A stretch of 26,675 bases of DNA from an uncultured Gemmatimonadota bacterium (GTDB taxonomy: Bacteria; Gemmatimonadota; Gemmatimonadetes; Gemmatimonadales; GWC2-71-9), in assembly GCA_913009915.1 (NCBI GenBank), contig CAJVYZ010000001.1, positions 1 through 26,675 of the forward strand, written 5' to 3'. The position numbers and the translations under genes were made by a program. Within the stretch, counting starts at the first letter, position 1. The number at the start of each line of letters is the position of its first letter. Below are positions 1-7,915 of this stretch, piece by piece. The notes beneath the pieces were generated by a model. The model searched no databases. It saw only the letters and a list, made by a program, of their open reading frames with translations, and was not told where the DNA came from.

Positions 1-118
1 GTGGGGGGGGTGGGGTGGGGGGGGGGGTGGTGGGGGTGGTTTTTTTTTTTTTCAAGCAGAAGACGGCATACGAGATATATCAGTGTGACTGGAGTTCAGA
101 CGTGTGCTCTTCCGATCT
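1..118. other. Sequencing adapter and homopolymer artefact (left end)
   Basis: Not biological. Positions 1-52 are G-rich then T-rich low-complexity sequence. Position 53 begins the Illumina P7 flow-cell sequence (53-76), followed by an 8-base index (77-84, ATATCAGT) and the TruSeq read-2 adapter (85-118, ending CTCTTCCGATCT). Genuine insert starts at 119. Any reading frame across this segment is spurious. Confidence 0.98.
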
Positions 119-397
119 GGTCTGGCATACGAGCGCCTCGGTCTGGTCGACTCGGCCATCGCCATGTATCAGGTCGCCGTCGAGGATCCCTCGCTAGCTG
201 CCGTAGTCCAGGATATTCCATGGCGCGGCTTCACCTACAAGCGTCTCGGCGAGTTGTTCGAGGATCGGGACCGCGAGCAAGCCCTCGACTACTACACTCG
301 GTTCGTGGACCTGTGGCGGAACGCCGATCCTGAACTGCAACCGGTGGTCGATGAAGTGAAGTTGCGCATCTCCGAGTTGAGCGGGGAACCAAACTAG
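119..397 (+). CDS. C-terminal fragment of a Ser/Thr kinase-TPR paralog (5' truncated)
   Basis: This is the 3' end of a gene cut by the contig edge; an apparent GTG start at 104 lies inside adapter and is not real. The about 92 residues contain a TPR-like helix pair (GLAYERLGLVDSAIAMYQ) and a second one (RLGELFEDRDREQALDYY). They end in SELSGEPN. The same pattern, including D-SAIA-YQ, YKRLGEL, ELQP-VDEVK and the final SGEPN, closes the complete kinase gene that follows, so the two are tandem paralogs. The kinase domain itself is not in the window, so kinase identity is inferred from the paralog. The gene ends with TAG, 60 bp before the next start, so they may be co-transcribed. Confidence 0.85.
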   Translation, partial: GLAYERLGLVDSAIAMYQVAVEDPSLAAVVQDIPWRGFTYKRLGELFEDRDREQALDYYTRFVDLWRNADPELQPVVDEVKLRISELSGEPN

Positions 398-442
398 CAG
401 CGATCAGTTGTCCGCCGTCCGCTGACTGCCGACCGCCAACCC

Positions 443-449
443 AGAAGGG
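443..449 (+). promoter_or_regulatory. Ribosome binding site for the TTG-started kinase gene
   Basis: AGAAGGG lies 8 nt before the TTG at 458. It supports that TTG as the start, since the encoded N-terminus (ADFIDRVQAAVGDTYRIEKEL) is the usual lead-in of this kinase family. Confidence 0.6.
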
Positions 450-457
450 CACCACAC

Positions 458-3400
458 TTGGCTGACTTCATCGACCGCGTCCAAGCCGCCGTGGGCGACA
501 CCTACCGCATCGAAAAAGAACTCGGCGGCGGTGGCATGAGCCGCGTGTTTCTAGCCGAGGAGGTCGAGCTCCACCGCAAGGTCGTCATCAAGGTGCTGCC
601 GCCCGACATGGCGGCCGGCGTCAACCAGGATCGCTTCCGCCGGGAGATCCAGCTGGCGGCCTCGCTGCAGCACCCACACGTGGTACCCCTGCTGACCGCC
701 GGGTCGGACGACGATCTCCTCTACTACGTGATGCCCTACATCGAGGGCGAATCGCTCCGTGCCAAGCTGTCGCGCGAGGGAGAACTGCCGCTCAAGGAAG
801 TCATTCGCATCATCAGAGAGGTGACCGACGCGCTGTCGTTCGCCCACCGCCATGGCGTGGTACACCGCGACATCAAGCCCGATAACATCCTGCTGTCCGA
901 TGGCCACGCGGTGGTAACGGACTTCGGCGTGTCGAAGGCGGTGTCCGAATCCACCGGGGGCGCCTCTTCGCTGACATCGCTGGGTGTGGCGCTGGGGACG
1001 CCGGCCTACATGTCGCCCGAGCAGGCGGCGGCCGATCCCCACGTCGACCACCGGGCCGACATCTATGCCTTGGGCGCCATGGCCTACGAGATGCTGACCG
1101 GCCAGCCGCCGTTTACCGGGGTTACCCCACAAGCCGTGCTGGCCGCGCAGGTAAGCGAAGCCCCGGCGCCGGTGGACCGTCACCGGACCACCATCCCCGC
1201 GCCCTTGGCCAACCTGGTGATGCGCTGCCTGGAGAAACGGCCTGCGGACCGGTGGCAGGCGGCCAACGAGATGTTGCCGCTGCTCGAATCGGCGGCTACG
1301 CCCACCGGCGGCATGACGCCGACCGGCACCGCGCCCTACCGGAGCGTCGACCTCGATTCGGCCCGGCACGGGCATCCGGTTAGGGTGGCCACCCTGTTCA
1401 TCCTGGCGGCCGTGGGCGTACTGGCGCTGGTGTACGTCGCCGTCATCCAGTTCGGCCTGCCGCTGTGGGTGTTCTGGGGCGGTGTGGGTCTGCTGGTGAT
1501 CGGCTTTCCCGTCGTGCTGGTGACAGGCCACCACGAACGCCGGCGGGCGGTGGCCGCGGCCACGGGTATGGCTGCGGCCGCACACGCCAGCGTGGGCATC
1601 CGCCGCTGGTTTACCTGGCGCATGGCGCTCCTGGGCGGTGTGGTGGCCTTTGCCGGCCTGGGAGTCGTCGCTGCGGGCTATACCCTCATGCGAGTAATGG
1701 GGATTGGACCGGTGGGAACGGTGATCGCATCGGGCGCCCTGGACGCCAAGGATCCGATCATCATCGCGGAATTCAACAACCGCACGGCAGACAGCACCTT
1801 GGGACGGACCGCGACGGAGTTGTTGCGCATCGGTCTGACCCAATCGCAGGTGGTCACGGTACTGCAGCCCACGCAGGTGGAGGCCGTGCTCAAGCGTATG
1901 CAACTGGATCCGTCGACCACGGTGGATCCGCCACTGGCCCGGGAAATGGCGGAGCGAGAGGGGATCAAGGCTTACATCGCTGGTGAGATCGTAGCAATCG
2001 GCAACGGCTACGCCATTTCAGCCAGCCTCACCTCGAGCACGGGGGATGTGCTGGTGGCTCGGCAGGCCAACGCGGCCAACGCAGACCAAATCGTCGGCGC
2101 CATGGACGACCTGTCATCGGGTCTCAGGGAACGTATCGGCGAATCGCTCACTACCATCCGCCGTAGCGGTCCGCTCGACAAGGTCACCACCGGCTCGCTC
2201 CAGGCGCTCCGGCTGTACACCCAGGCGCTCAAGGCCGAGAACGACGGTGACCCCGCCCGGGCAGTGGATCTCCTGGAGGAGGCGGTCCGGATCGACACGG
2301 CCTTCGCCATGGCCTACCGCAAGATCGGCGTCATCCTGGGCAACACCTTCGAGCAGCGCGACCGGATGGTCGAAGCCACTAAGCTCGCCTACCTGCATCG
2401 TGACCGACTGTCCGAATTGGAGCGCCACCACGCGGTGGCGATGTACCACACACGCGTTACCGGCAACCGTGACGAAACCATGGGGGCCTATCGGACGCTG
2501 CTGGACGCCTATCCCGATGACGCAACGGCACTCAACAACCTGGCCGTGATGTATAGCCAACTTCGTGATGATCAACGGGCCCAGGAACTGTACCAGCGAG
2601 CGTTGGCGCTGGACCCCACCATCGGGACGTTCCATTCCAATGTGATCGGGACCTTCGGCAACATGGGCATGTTCGATTCGGCCGAGGTGGCGATCGAGCG
2701 ATTTGCCGAGGCGTTTCCCGGCAATCCACAGATCCTAACTCAACGGGCAGATCTGGCCGAAAAACAGCAGGACTGGCACTCGGTAGAGGATTACTGGAAC
2801 CAAGTGGCCGCGGATCAGCGGGGCAACCTGTTTTGGGAGGGTTCGGCCAGTTGGTCACTGGCCGCCCTGGCTGATCTGCAGGGGCAAGTGGCCAAGGCAA
2901 ACAGACACTGGCGCGACGCCAATTCCGCTTCGTTGCAACGGGGGATTAGCGACGGCTACCTTATCAACCTGGCGCAGCAGGGATTGGTCGACGTGATGGT
3001 ACGGCGCCGGCCCGATGACGCCGTGGACCGCATCGAGCGTGGTTTGAAAGATCACCCGCTGGATTCTCTGGCCGTCCGCGATCGCCCCTATATCTGGCTA
3101 ATATGGCTCTACTCCGCGGCGGGGAGGGTGCCCGAGGCCAATAGCTACTTGAGCGACTTCCTGGCTTCAGGGCAAATACAAGAGAGCCGTCAGTCCGAGC
3201 GCTGGTCGCATTTTGGCCGGGGTGTCATCCAAATAGCTGAGGGCAATGCCGCCGGCGCCATCCAGGAACTTCGTGAGTTCGATGAAGACACCGGCTGCCG
3301 TGTTTGTGTCCTGCCGCTGCTGGCTCGAGCCTACGACCTACAGGGCGACGCCGATTCGGCCATTGCCATCTACCAGCGATACACCGATGGCTACTCGCGG

Positions 3401-3601
3401 GGGATGTGGATAGACCACGCTGAACTCGCTGGGGCCTACCGACGATTGGGCGAGTTGCACGAAGAGCAGGGCGACACCGAAGCCGCCCTGCAGCGCTATG
3501 GCCAATTCGTCGATCAGTGGCGCGAGGCCGACGCGGAGCTCCAGCCGCAAGTAGACGAGGTCAAACAGCGCATGGCTCGCTTGAGTGGAGAGCCTAACTG
3601 A
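458..3601 (+). CDS. Membrane Ser/Thr protein kinase with TolB-like and TPR domains
   Basis: Protein of 1047 aa. The N-terminal Hanks-type kinase domain (about 14-280) has a glycine loop at 23-26 (GGGGMSRV), the ATP lysine K45, a probable helix-C E63, the catalytic loop HRDIKPDN (136-143), DFG (155-157) and a SPE activation-segment end (186-188), so it looks active. Three hydrophobic segments follow (about 309-331, 335-357, 388-410). Residues about 425-570 resemble the TolB/FlgO-like domain found in many signalling proteins. TPR-type helix pairs fill about 580-1047. The kinase is therefore probably cytoplasmic with an extracytoplasmic TPR part, though an odd helix count leaves topology to be tested. 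The start is TTG at 458. It follows a paralog fragment by 60 bp. Substrates are not evident from the sequence. Confidence 0.93.
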   Translation: MADFIDRVQAAVGDTYRIEKELGGGGMSRVFLAEEVELHRKVVIKVLPPDMAAGVNQDRFRREIQLAASLQHPHVVPLLTAGSDDDLLYYVMPYIEGESLRAKLSREGELPLKEVIRIIREVTDALSFAHRHGVVHRDIKPDNILLSDGHAVVTDFGVSKAVSESTGGASSLTSLGVALGTPAYMSPEQAAADPHVDHRADIYALGAMAYEMLTGQPPFTGVTPQAVLAAQVSEAPAPVDRHRTTIPAPLANLVMRCLEKRPADRWQAANEMLPLLESAATPTGGMTPTGTAPYRSVDLDSARHGHPVRVATLFILAAVGVLALVYVAVIQFGLPLWVFWGGVGLLVIGFPVVLVTGHHERRRAVAAATGMAAAAHASVGIRRWFTWRMALLGGVVAFAGLGVVAAGYTLMRVMGIGPVGTVIASGALDAKDPIIIAEFNNRTADSTLGRTATELLRIGLTQSQVVTVLQPTQVEAVLKRMQLDPSTTVDPPLAREMAEREGIKAYIAGEIVAIGNGYAISASLTSSTGDVLVARQANAANADQIVGAMDDLSSGLRERIGESLTTIRRSGPLDKVTTGSLQALRLYTQALKAENDGDPARAVDLLEEAVRIDTAFAMAYRKIGVILGNTFEQRDRMVEATKLAYLHRDRLSELERHHAVAMYHTRVTGNRDETMGAYRTLLDAYPDDATALNNLAVMYSQLRDDQRAQELYQRALALDPTIGTFHSNVIGTFGNMGMFDSAEVAIERFAEAFPGNPQILTQRADLAEKQQDWHSVEDYWNQVAADQRGNLFWEGSASWSLAALADLQGQVAKANRHWRDANSASLQRGISDGYLINLAQQGLVDVMVRRRPDDAVDRIERGLKDHPLDSLAVRDRPYIWLIWLYSAAGRVPEANSYLSDFLASGQIQESRQSERWSHFGRGVIQIAEGNAAGAIQELREFDEDTGCRVCVLPLLARAYDLQGDADSAIAIYQRYTDGYSRGMWIDHAELAGAYRRLGELHEEQGDTEAALQRYGQFVDQWREADAELQPQVDEVKQRMARLSGEPN

Positions 3602-3606
3602 CGGGA

Positions 3607-3637
3607 GCCGGCAACCAGCCGGTAGCTGGCCCCCGGC
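3607..3637 (+). terminator. Hairpin just after the kinase stop codon
   Basis: GCCGG (3607-3611) pairs with CCGGC (3633-3637), and inside it CCAGC (3615-3619) pairs with GCTGG (3625-3629) around the loop CGGTA. It starts 6 nt after the stop codon. There is no T tract, so it may stabilise the 3' end or act with Rho rather than terminate by itself. Confidence 0.35.
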
Positions 3638-3817
3638 CTGCCGGGCAACTTGCATCAACCCATCATCGGCGTTGCGGGCGGAGTAGCTTCGGGGGGTCAG
3701 CATGACCACACACTAATCCATTGGGCATGGGCGGGTTGGAAAGAGGGGAGGCGATGGACAGGGGTCGGAGAAACCCGCGGGTCGGAGAGTATACTGAGAC
3801 CCGGCGCTGCCCACCGC

Positions 3818-3889
3818 AGAAGGGAAGGGCCGCGGGAGTCGGACCGAATCCGGGCAGGGCGCCCGAAGTCCGACCCCCTCTTCCCTTCT
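3818..3889. terminator. Large interrupted inverted repeat between convergent genes
   Basis: Three nested arms pair perfectly: AGAAGGGAA (3818-3826) with TTCCCTTCT (3881-3889), GTCGGAC (3838-3844) with GTCCGAC (3868-3874), and CGGGC (3851-3855) with GCCCG (3861-3865). It sits between the ends of the kinase gene (+) and the Ig-like gene (-), the expected place for a bidirectional terminator or transcript-end stabiliser. No strong T tract follows on either strand, so intrinsic termination is uncertain. Confidence 0.5.
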
Positions 3890-3897
3890 TCCCTCAG

Positions 3898-5778
3898 TCA
3901 GTTGACGTCGATCTTCATTACCACTTTGAGCGTGGCACCGCTCACCGTTGCCTGCAGCCATGAGCGGCCAGTCTTGTTTCCCAGGATCCACATGGTACTG
4001 GCGCGTCCGTCATCCCCGGTCATGGCCCGCTGCGGATTGACGATTCCGGCGGGACCGCTGAAGCGGACCTGCTTGTCTGCCACCGGATTGCCGTAGGCGT
4101 CGGTCACCAACACCACTACCCGTCGTGCCAGAGGCTTCCCGGCGGTGCCGGCGGTGGGCGGTTTCACGAACTCGATGTTCCCCGCGCTCCTCGGTTCGGC
4201 AGTGGCGACGGCCACCAGTGGCGCCTTTACCCCGGCCACACGGATGGCCAGCTCCTGCCTGCCCGACCGGCGGCCCAGGGTCCAGGGGATGGCCACTTGG
4301 CCTTTGACGTCACTGGCCAGCACGGCCTCGAGAACCGACCCATGCCTGGCCTCGACAGTGACTTCGACTCCGGGGACCGGGTTATCGTGTTCGTCGAGGG
4401 CCCGCACGACGATGGCCTTGCTAAGCCCCTTCCCCACAGTGCCGTGCTGCCCTTTGCCGCTGACGATCTCGGCGCGGCTCACCCGCCCGGGCTCGGCCAA
4501 CGCGTCGATGACGTGCGGCGGAATCGTCCGCGGGTTGCCGACCGACACGTCGGCGTGCTGCTGCCCGGCGTGGCCGCCTAGCGTCCACCGGGCGCGAGCC
4601 TGGCCCAGGGAGTCCGTACGCCGGTCGATCGGGTCGATGGTACCACCGTCCCGGGTCGACCAGGTCACGGGCAGATCGGGGAGAATGCGGCCCAGTGAAT
4701 CGGTCACCTCGATCGTCAGTGTGTCGGCCAGCGCGGTGCCGAAGCGGGCTGCCAGGTCGTCGTGCAGGCTGGTGATCTCGATGTTGTTAGGGTGCGGATC
4801 GGCTTCGGCGTACACCATCAGCGTACTGTCAGCACCATCCACGGAAACACGCACCGCCTGACGGCCGGGAGTCGGTCCCAGGGTCCACCGCGTCCGGGCG
4901 ACGCCGGTGCCGTCCGTCATTACCTCTTCGTGCTCCACCGTGCCGCTGCCGAACAGCGGATAGAATCGTATGGTGGCTCTCTCGAGCGGCGTACCACCGC
5001 GGGACCACACTCGGACTTCCACGGGACGGTCCAGACGCCGCCCGGCCGCGGCGTGTTGCTCGCCACCCACCAGCGCTATCTGCTCCGCCGCCGGAACGAC
5101 GCGGATGGTTGCCTGGGAGCTCACCCCCTCGAGGGACGCCGTGACCACCGCCCGTCCGGGAGTGATGCCGGTGGCCGTTCCCAGCGAGTCGATGGTGAGG
5201 ACGCTGTGATCGGAGGACGTCCATCGGGGTCGCAGGCCGAGGATTTCGTGCCGCCGGGCGTCGACTGCCATGGCGAAGATGGGCCTGCTTTCCTGCTCCG
5301 GAATGCTGAATGTGCTGTCGACGTCGATTTTCACTCCCGCGAGCCGCTGTGAGGCGACCACCCAGGAGGTGTCGGAGTACTCCCGGACTTCGGCCACGAT
5401 GCCGGTCTTCCCAGGACCGCGCACCACGGTCACACCGCTCGAGTCCACCACTGCGACGGCCGGGTCTAGGCTGCGCCACGTCACGCTCGCCCCGAAGAGG
5501 GTACTTCCTCGCTTGTCGGTAACGGTCGCCGCCAGGTGGATCGAATCACCAATGGCGAACGCCGTGTCGCCACGCGGAGTCAGGCGGATGCTGCGGACGG
5601 CGTAGTCCGACAACGACAGTCCCTCGGAGGCGATCCATCCAAACAGACCGATCGAGTCCGAATCGGACATGAACGACACCATGGCCGCTCCCGAGGTGAC
5701 GCTCAGTGCCACCCACTTGGCGACGGTGCCCACCATGCTGGCGCGGTGGTGGCCCGCTGGATTCTTACGAGCTGGCAT
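3898..5778 (-). CDS. Exported Ig-like (BIG2/Big_1-type) repeat protein
   Basis: About 626 aa from the ATG at 5778; stop TGA at 3898. The N-terminus (MPARKNPAGHHRASM, then a weakly hydrophobic stretch) could be a signal or membrane anchor. Next come two BIG2-like domains, each with a V-T-DxxG or R-x-W-S/T-S pattern closing in a V-A/T motif. Four Big_1/invasin-like repeats follow, each carrying VTD-xG-P followed by a WTLG (or WILG)-x-x-x-G-x-Q/S signature. Such modules are typical of cell-surface adhesion or scaffold proteins; no catalytic motif is visible. The open frame continues upstream to a TTG at 5973, which would add a strongly hydrophobic segment (IHILLSLLVLWLAPAA) also resembling a signal peptide. 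Neither start has a good ribosome binding site, so the N-terminus is unresolved. Confidence 0.8.
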   Translation of the reverse strand: MPARKNPAGHHRASMVGTVAKWVALSVTSGAAMVSFMSDSDSIGLFGWIASEGLSLSDYAVRSIRLTPRGDTAFAIGDSIHLAATVTDKRGSTLFGASVTWRSLDPAVAVVDSSGVTVVRGPGKTGIVAEVREYSDTSWVVASQRLAGVKIDVDSTFSIPEQESRPIFAMAVDARRHEILGLRPRWTSSDHSVLTIDSLGTATGITPGRAVVTASLEGVSSQATIRVVPAAEQIALVGGEQHAAAGRRLDRPVEVRVWSRGGTPLERATIRFYPLFGSGTVEHEEVMTDGTGVARTRWTLGPTPGRQAVRVSVDGADSTLMVYAEADPHPNNIEITSLHDDLAARFGTALADTLTIEVTDSLGRILPDLPVTWSTRDGGTIDPIDRRTDSLGQARARWTLGGHAGQQHADVSVGNPRTIPPHVIDALAEPGRVSRAEIVSGKGQHGTVGKGLSKAIVVRALDEHDNPVPGVEVTVEARHGSVLEAVLASDVKGQVAIPWTLGRRSGRQELAIRVAGVKAPLVAVATAEPRSAGNIEFVKPPTAGTAGKPLARRVVVLVTDAYGNPVADKQVRFSGPAGIVNPQRAMTGDDGRASTMWILGNKTGRSWLQATVSGATLKVVMKIDVN

Positions 5779-6007
5779 GAACTCGGTCGTTGGGAGGGTG
5801 AATTGGTTAACCGGAGGAACCAAGTCGGCACGATCCACGCCACGGGATTTGGCCGCGGGCGCGAGCCATAACACCAAGAGTGACAACAAGATATGGATGA
5901 TGACACGGGGCGGGTGATCGACCGGCGACCGGCGGATCGCCAGACCCTGCAGGCGACTGCCCGGGCACTGCAAATAGCTGCAGCGTTGGCTGGGACTCTG
6001 GAAGATG

Positions 6008-6454
6008 TCAGGAGCGGTTCAGCAGGCTGGCGATGCTCTGCACCACCTCGGCTTCCGCCTGACTGATGTTGTGCTCATCGAAGACGTCCGTGGCGGAACT
6101 ATTGGCCACGTGATTGGCCAACTGGAGGAGATCCCTGATGAATCGCTCGACCTCCGCGGGTACCAGTTTGCCCAGCAGCAGAATACGGGTTTGCTGCATG
6201 GCGGTCACGAAATCGCGCTCGTCCTGCAGATACGCGGTGAATACCGTCGGAAAGTCGTCTTCCATCGACCGCAGGATCTCCGACAGCACCGGGCTGTCGA
6301 AGGCGACCTCGGTCAGGATATCGAACAATGCCGCCCGCTCCCGTTGGTCGATGGTGTCGTCTACCTGGGCTACCCGGAAATACACTCGCAGGACGGCAAA
6401 CTGGAGCGTCCGCCATTCGTCGTTGGTAAAACGTGCGTCCTGGACTTCCACCAT
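6008..6454 (-). CDS. Small all-helical protein, possibly TerB-like
   Basis: 148 aa, predicted almost entirely helical and acidic, with no signal peptide or membrane segment. The segment VAQVDDTIDQRERAALFDIL resembles the acidic metal-binding helix pair of TerB-fold proteins (D-x-x-D-x-x-E), but the match is weak and the family call is tentative. The ATG start is supported by AGGAG at 6460-6464 (minus strand), about 5 nt upstream. It is divergent from the methyltransferase at 6626 across about 170 bp that must hold both promoters; I see no clear -35/-10 pair there. Function unknown. Confidence 0.75.
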   Translation of the reverse strand: MVEVQDARFTNDEWRTLQFAVLRVYFRVAQVDDTIDQRERAALFDILTEVAFDSPVLSEILRSMEDDFPTVFTAYLQDERDFVTAMQQTRILLLGKLVPAEVERFIRDLLQLANHVANSSATDVFDEHNISQAEAEVVQSIASLLNRS

Positions 6455-6625
6455 ATGGGCTCCTGGAGAACGGTCGGGCGCCAGTTGATCACTTAGTAAT
6501 GAACCTTACCGCGTGACCGCCCACCGTGGATGTGTTCCAGCGCACATTTCCGGGTTTTCGGTCGATTCCCTCCCCTGGCGGTTTGCCGGCGTCCATATTG
6601 CTGGTGTCCCCAACGACGAGTTCTC

Positions 6626-7294
6626 ATGGAACGGATTCCTGAACCCGAACTAATGGCCGAAGATGATCAGGCGCAGGCATACGCCTTGGCGGATTTTGAA
6701 GAGGCGCACCGCCGCATGCTCGAGGTGTTCCATGATTGTTTCCCGTCGCTGCCCGACACCGGCCATGCGGTGGATCTCGGGTGTGGGCCCGGGGATATAG
6801 CGTGCCGCTTTGCTGCTCGCTATCCTGGCTGGCGCGTTGACGGGGTGGATGCCTCTCCGGCGATGCTGGGATATGGGCCCGTTGTCATGGATCGCTACCC
6901 CGGGGTAGCAACGCGGGTCACGTTGGTTGAGGGCCTGCTGCCCCATTGCCCCGTTCCGCGTGAGCGATATGACGTGGTCCTGAGTAACAGCCTCCTCCAC
7001 CACTTGGCCGATCCCCAAGTTCTGTGGATCGCGGTCCGGCGTCTGGTGAGTTCCGGCGCTCCGGTACTGATCATGGACCTCGTCCGCCCGGCGGCCGACG
7101 ACGACGTTGATGGCTTGGTGGAGGAGTATGCGTCGGGAGAGCCGGAGGTACTGCGCCGCGACTTCGCCAATTCGCTGCGCGCCGCCTACCGGGTCGATGA
7201 AGTAGCATCGCAGTTGGTGGAGGCGCGGCTGCCGTGGTTGGCGGTGGCAATGGTGACGGACCGTCACATGATCGTGTCCGGCGTCGCTCCCTGA
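6626..7294 (+). CDS. Class I SAM-dependent methyltransferase
   Basis: 222 aa from the ATG at 6626. Motif I is VDLGCGPGD (about 49-57), which binds S-adenosylmethionine. The acidic residue after strand 2 is in VDGVDAS (D75), and the post-motif segment YDVVLSNSLLHHLADP is typical of small-molecule methyltransferases of the Methyltransf_11/25 type. The frame extends to 6530, but that extension (rich in Cys, Arg and Pro) looks non-coding, and the chosen start fits the family. The substrate cannot be told from sequence. It converges on the peroxiredoxin-like gene with only 9 bp between stop codons. Confidence 0.85.
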   Translation: MERIPEPELMAEDDQAQAYALADFEEAHRRMLEVFHDCFPSLPDTGHAVDLGCGPGDIACRFAARYPGWRVDGVDASPAMLGYGPVVMDRYPGVATRVTLVEGLLPHCPVPRERYDVVLSNSLLHHLADPQVLWIAVRRLVSSGAPVLIMDLVRPAADDDVDGLVEEYASGEPEVLRRDFANSLRAAYRVDEVASQLVEARLPWLAVAMVTDRHMIVSGVAP

Positions 7295-7299
7295 AAGCG

Positions 7300-7312
7300 G
7301 AGGCTATGCCTC
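7300..7312. terminator. Short hairpin at the convergent gene ends
   Basis: GAGGC (7300-7304) pairs with GCCTC (7308-7312) around TAT, spanning the end of the minus-strand operon and lying 5 bp past the methyltransferase stop. It is small and lacks a clear T tract, so a weak bidirectional terminator is only possible. Confidence 0.25.
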
Positions 7313-7915
7313 TCCGGCACGGCGGACGCGCCGATTGAGCCGCAAGAACTCGAAGAATCGCGGCATCAGGAACCGGCGAGGCGGGGGGCCGGGGTCGGCC
7401 GATTGGAGAACCGCTAGCAGGTCCTGCGGGCTCACTTGGCGTGTCATCGTGTCCAACGAGCGAGCCAGCACAGTTCGCCCACGGCCAACCGTCACCATGG
7501 CGGGGATGGGGATCCCTCCGTGTTCGTGCTCGTTCAGCAGGTCCCAGGTGCGGATGACGCTGCGATCGGTATCGCACAACAGATCGAAGGGGAGATAAAG
7601 CTCGGCCTGCAGCAATGCCGCCGTCCGAGGAGGGTCGACCGATACAGCCGCCAGGTCGAAACCGGCGGCACCGATGGCGTCGAAGTGATCACGAAAGTCC
7701 GCCAACTGGCGAACGCAGAACGGTCACCAATGGCCTCGGTAGAACAGAAGAATGGCAGGTCGGGTGTCCACCTGCTCGTCGAGGTGCCACGGTTGCTGAC
7801 TGGCGTTCGAGAGTTGGAAGTCGGGGGCCACGGCCCCCACTCGTGGGATATTGGGTCGCCCGGGCGGTTGGTCATCGTCCATCGTCGGATCGTTGCTCCG
7901 CGGGTCGTCAATCAT
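7304..7915 (-). CDS. Peroxiredoxin-like protein, probable selenoprotein (UxxC) with in-frame TGA
   Basis: Read straight through one TGA (7724-7726), the frame gives 203 aa of an AhpC/TSA-type peroxiredoxin-like protein. In order: VGAVAPDFQL (27-35), a strand ILLFYRGHW (55-63), the TGA codon as residue 64, PFC (65-67), VRQLADF, then AAVSVDPP and LPFDLLCDTD, all typical of the family. Homologs carry CPFC after YRGxW, so the TGA replaces exactly the first catalytic Cys. No other stop or frameshift is present. A hairpin with SECIS features follows the TGA. The ATG at 7915 overlaps the upstream stop as ATGA (7912-7915), implying translational coupling; an in-frame GTG at 7942 is less likely. Expected role: thiol/selenol reduction of peroxides or disulfides. 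The alternatives are a sequencing error or a nonsense mutation; the 3' part shows no decay. Confidence 0.82.
7697..7714 (-). promoter_or_regulatory. Candidate bacterial SECIS hairpin
   Basis: On the mRNA, GUUCGCC pairs with GGCGGAC (7 bp, one G-U) around the loop AGUU. The stem begins 10 nt after the UGA and the loop 17 nt after it. Bacterial SECIS elements lie just downstream of the UGA inside the coding sequence, with a small apical loop carrying G at its first or second position; this one fits. SelB-dependent Sec insertion is inferred. Confidence 0.65.
7724..7726 (-). other. Candidate selenocysteine codon (in-frame UGA)
   Basis: TGA (TCA on the plus strand) at codon 64 of the peroxiredoxin-like gene, in the context H-W-UGA-P-F-C. 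It stands at the position of the expected redox-active Cys. UGA is used as a normal stop in neighbouring genes (for example at 3599-3601 and 10482-10484), so a global UGA recoding is not the explanation. Confidence 0.72.

Noticed and set aside
551..1903. A 450-codon open frame on the minus strand inside the kinase gene
   Set aside because: It is antisense to an intact kinase domain, has a His/Arg/Gly-rich composition typical of GC-rich shadow frames, and shows no domain.
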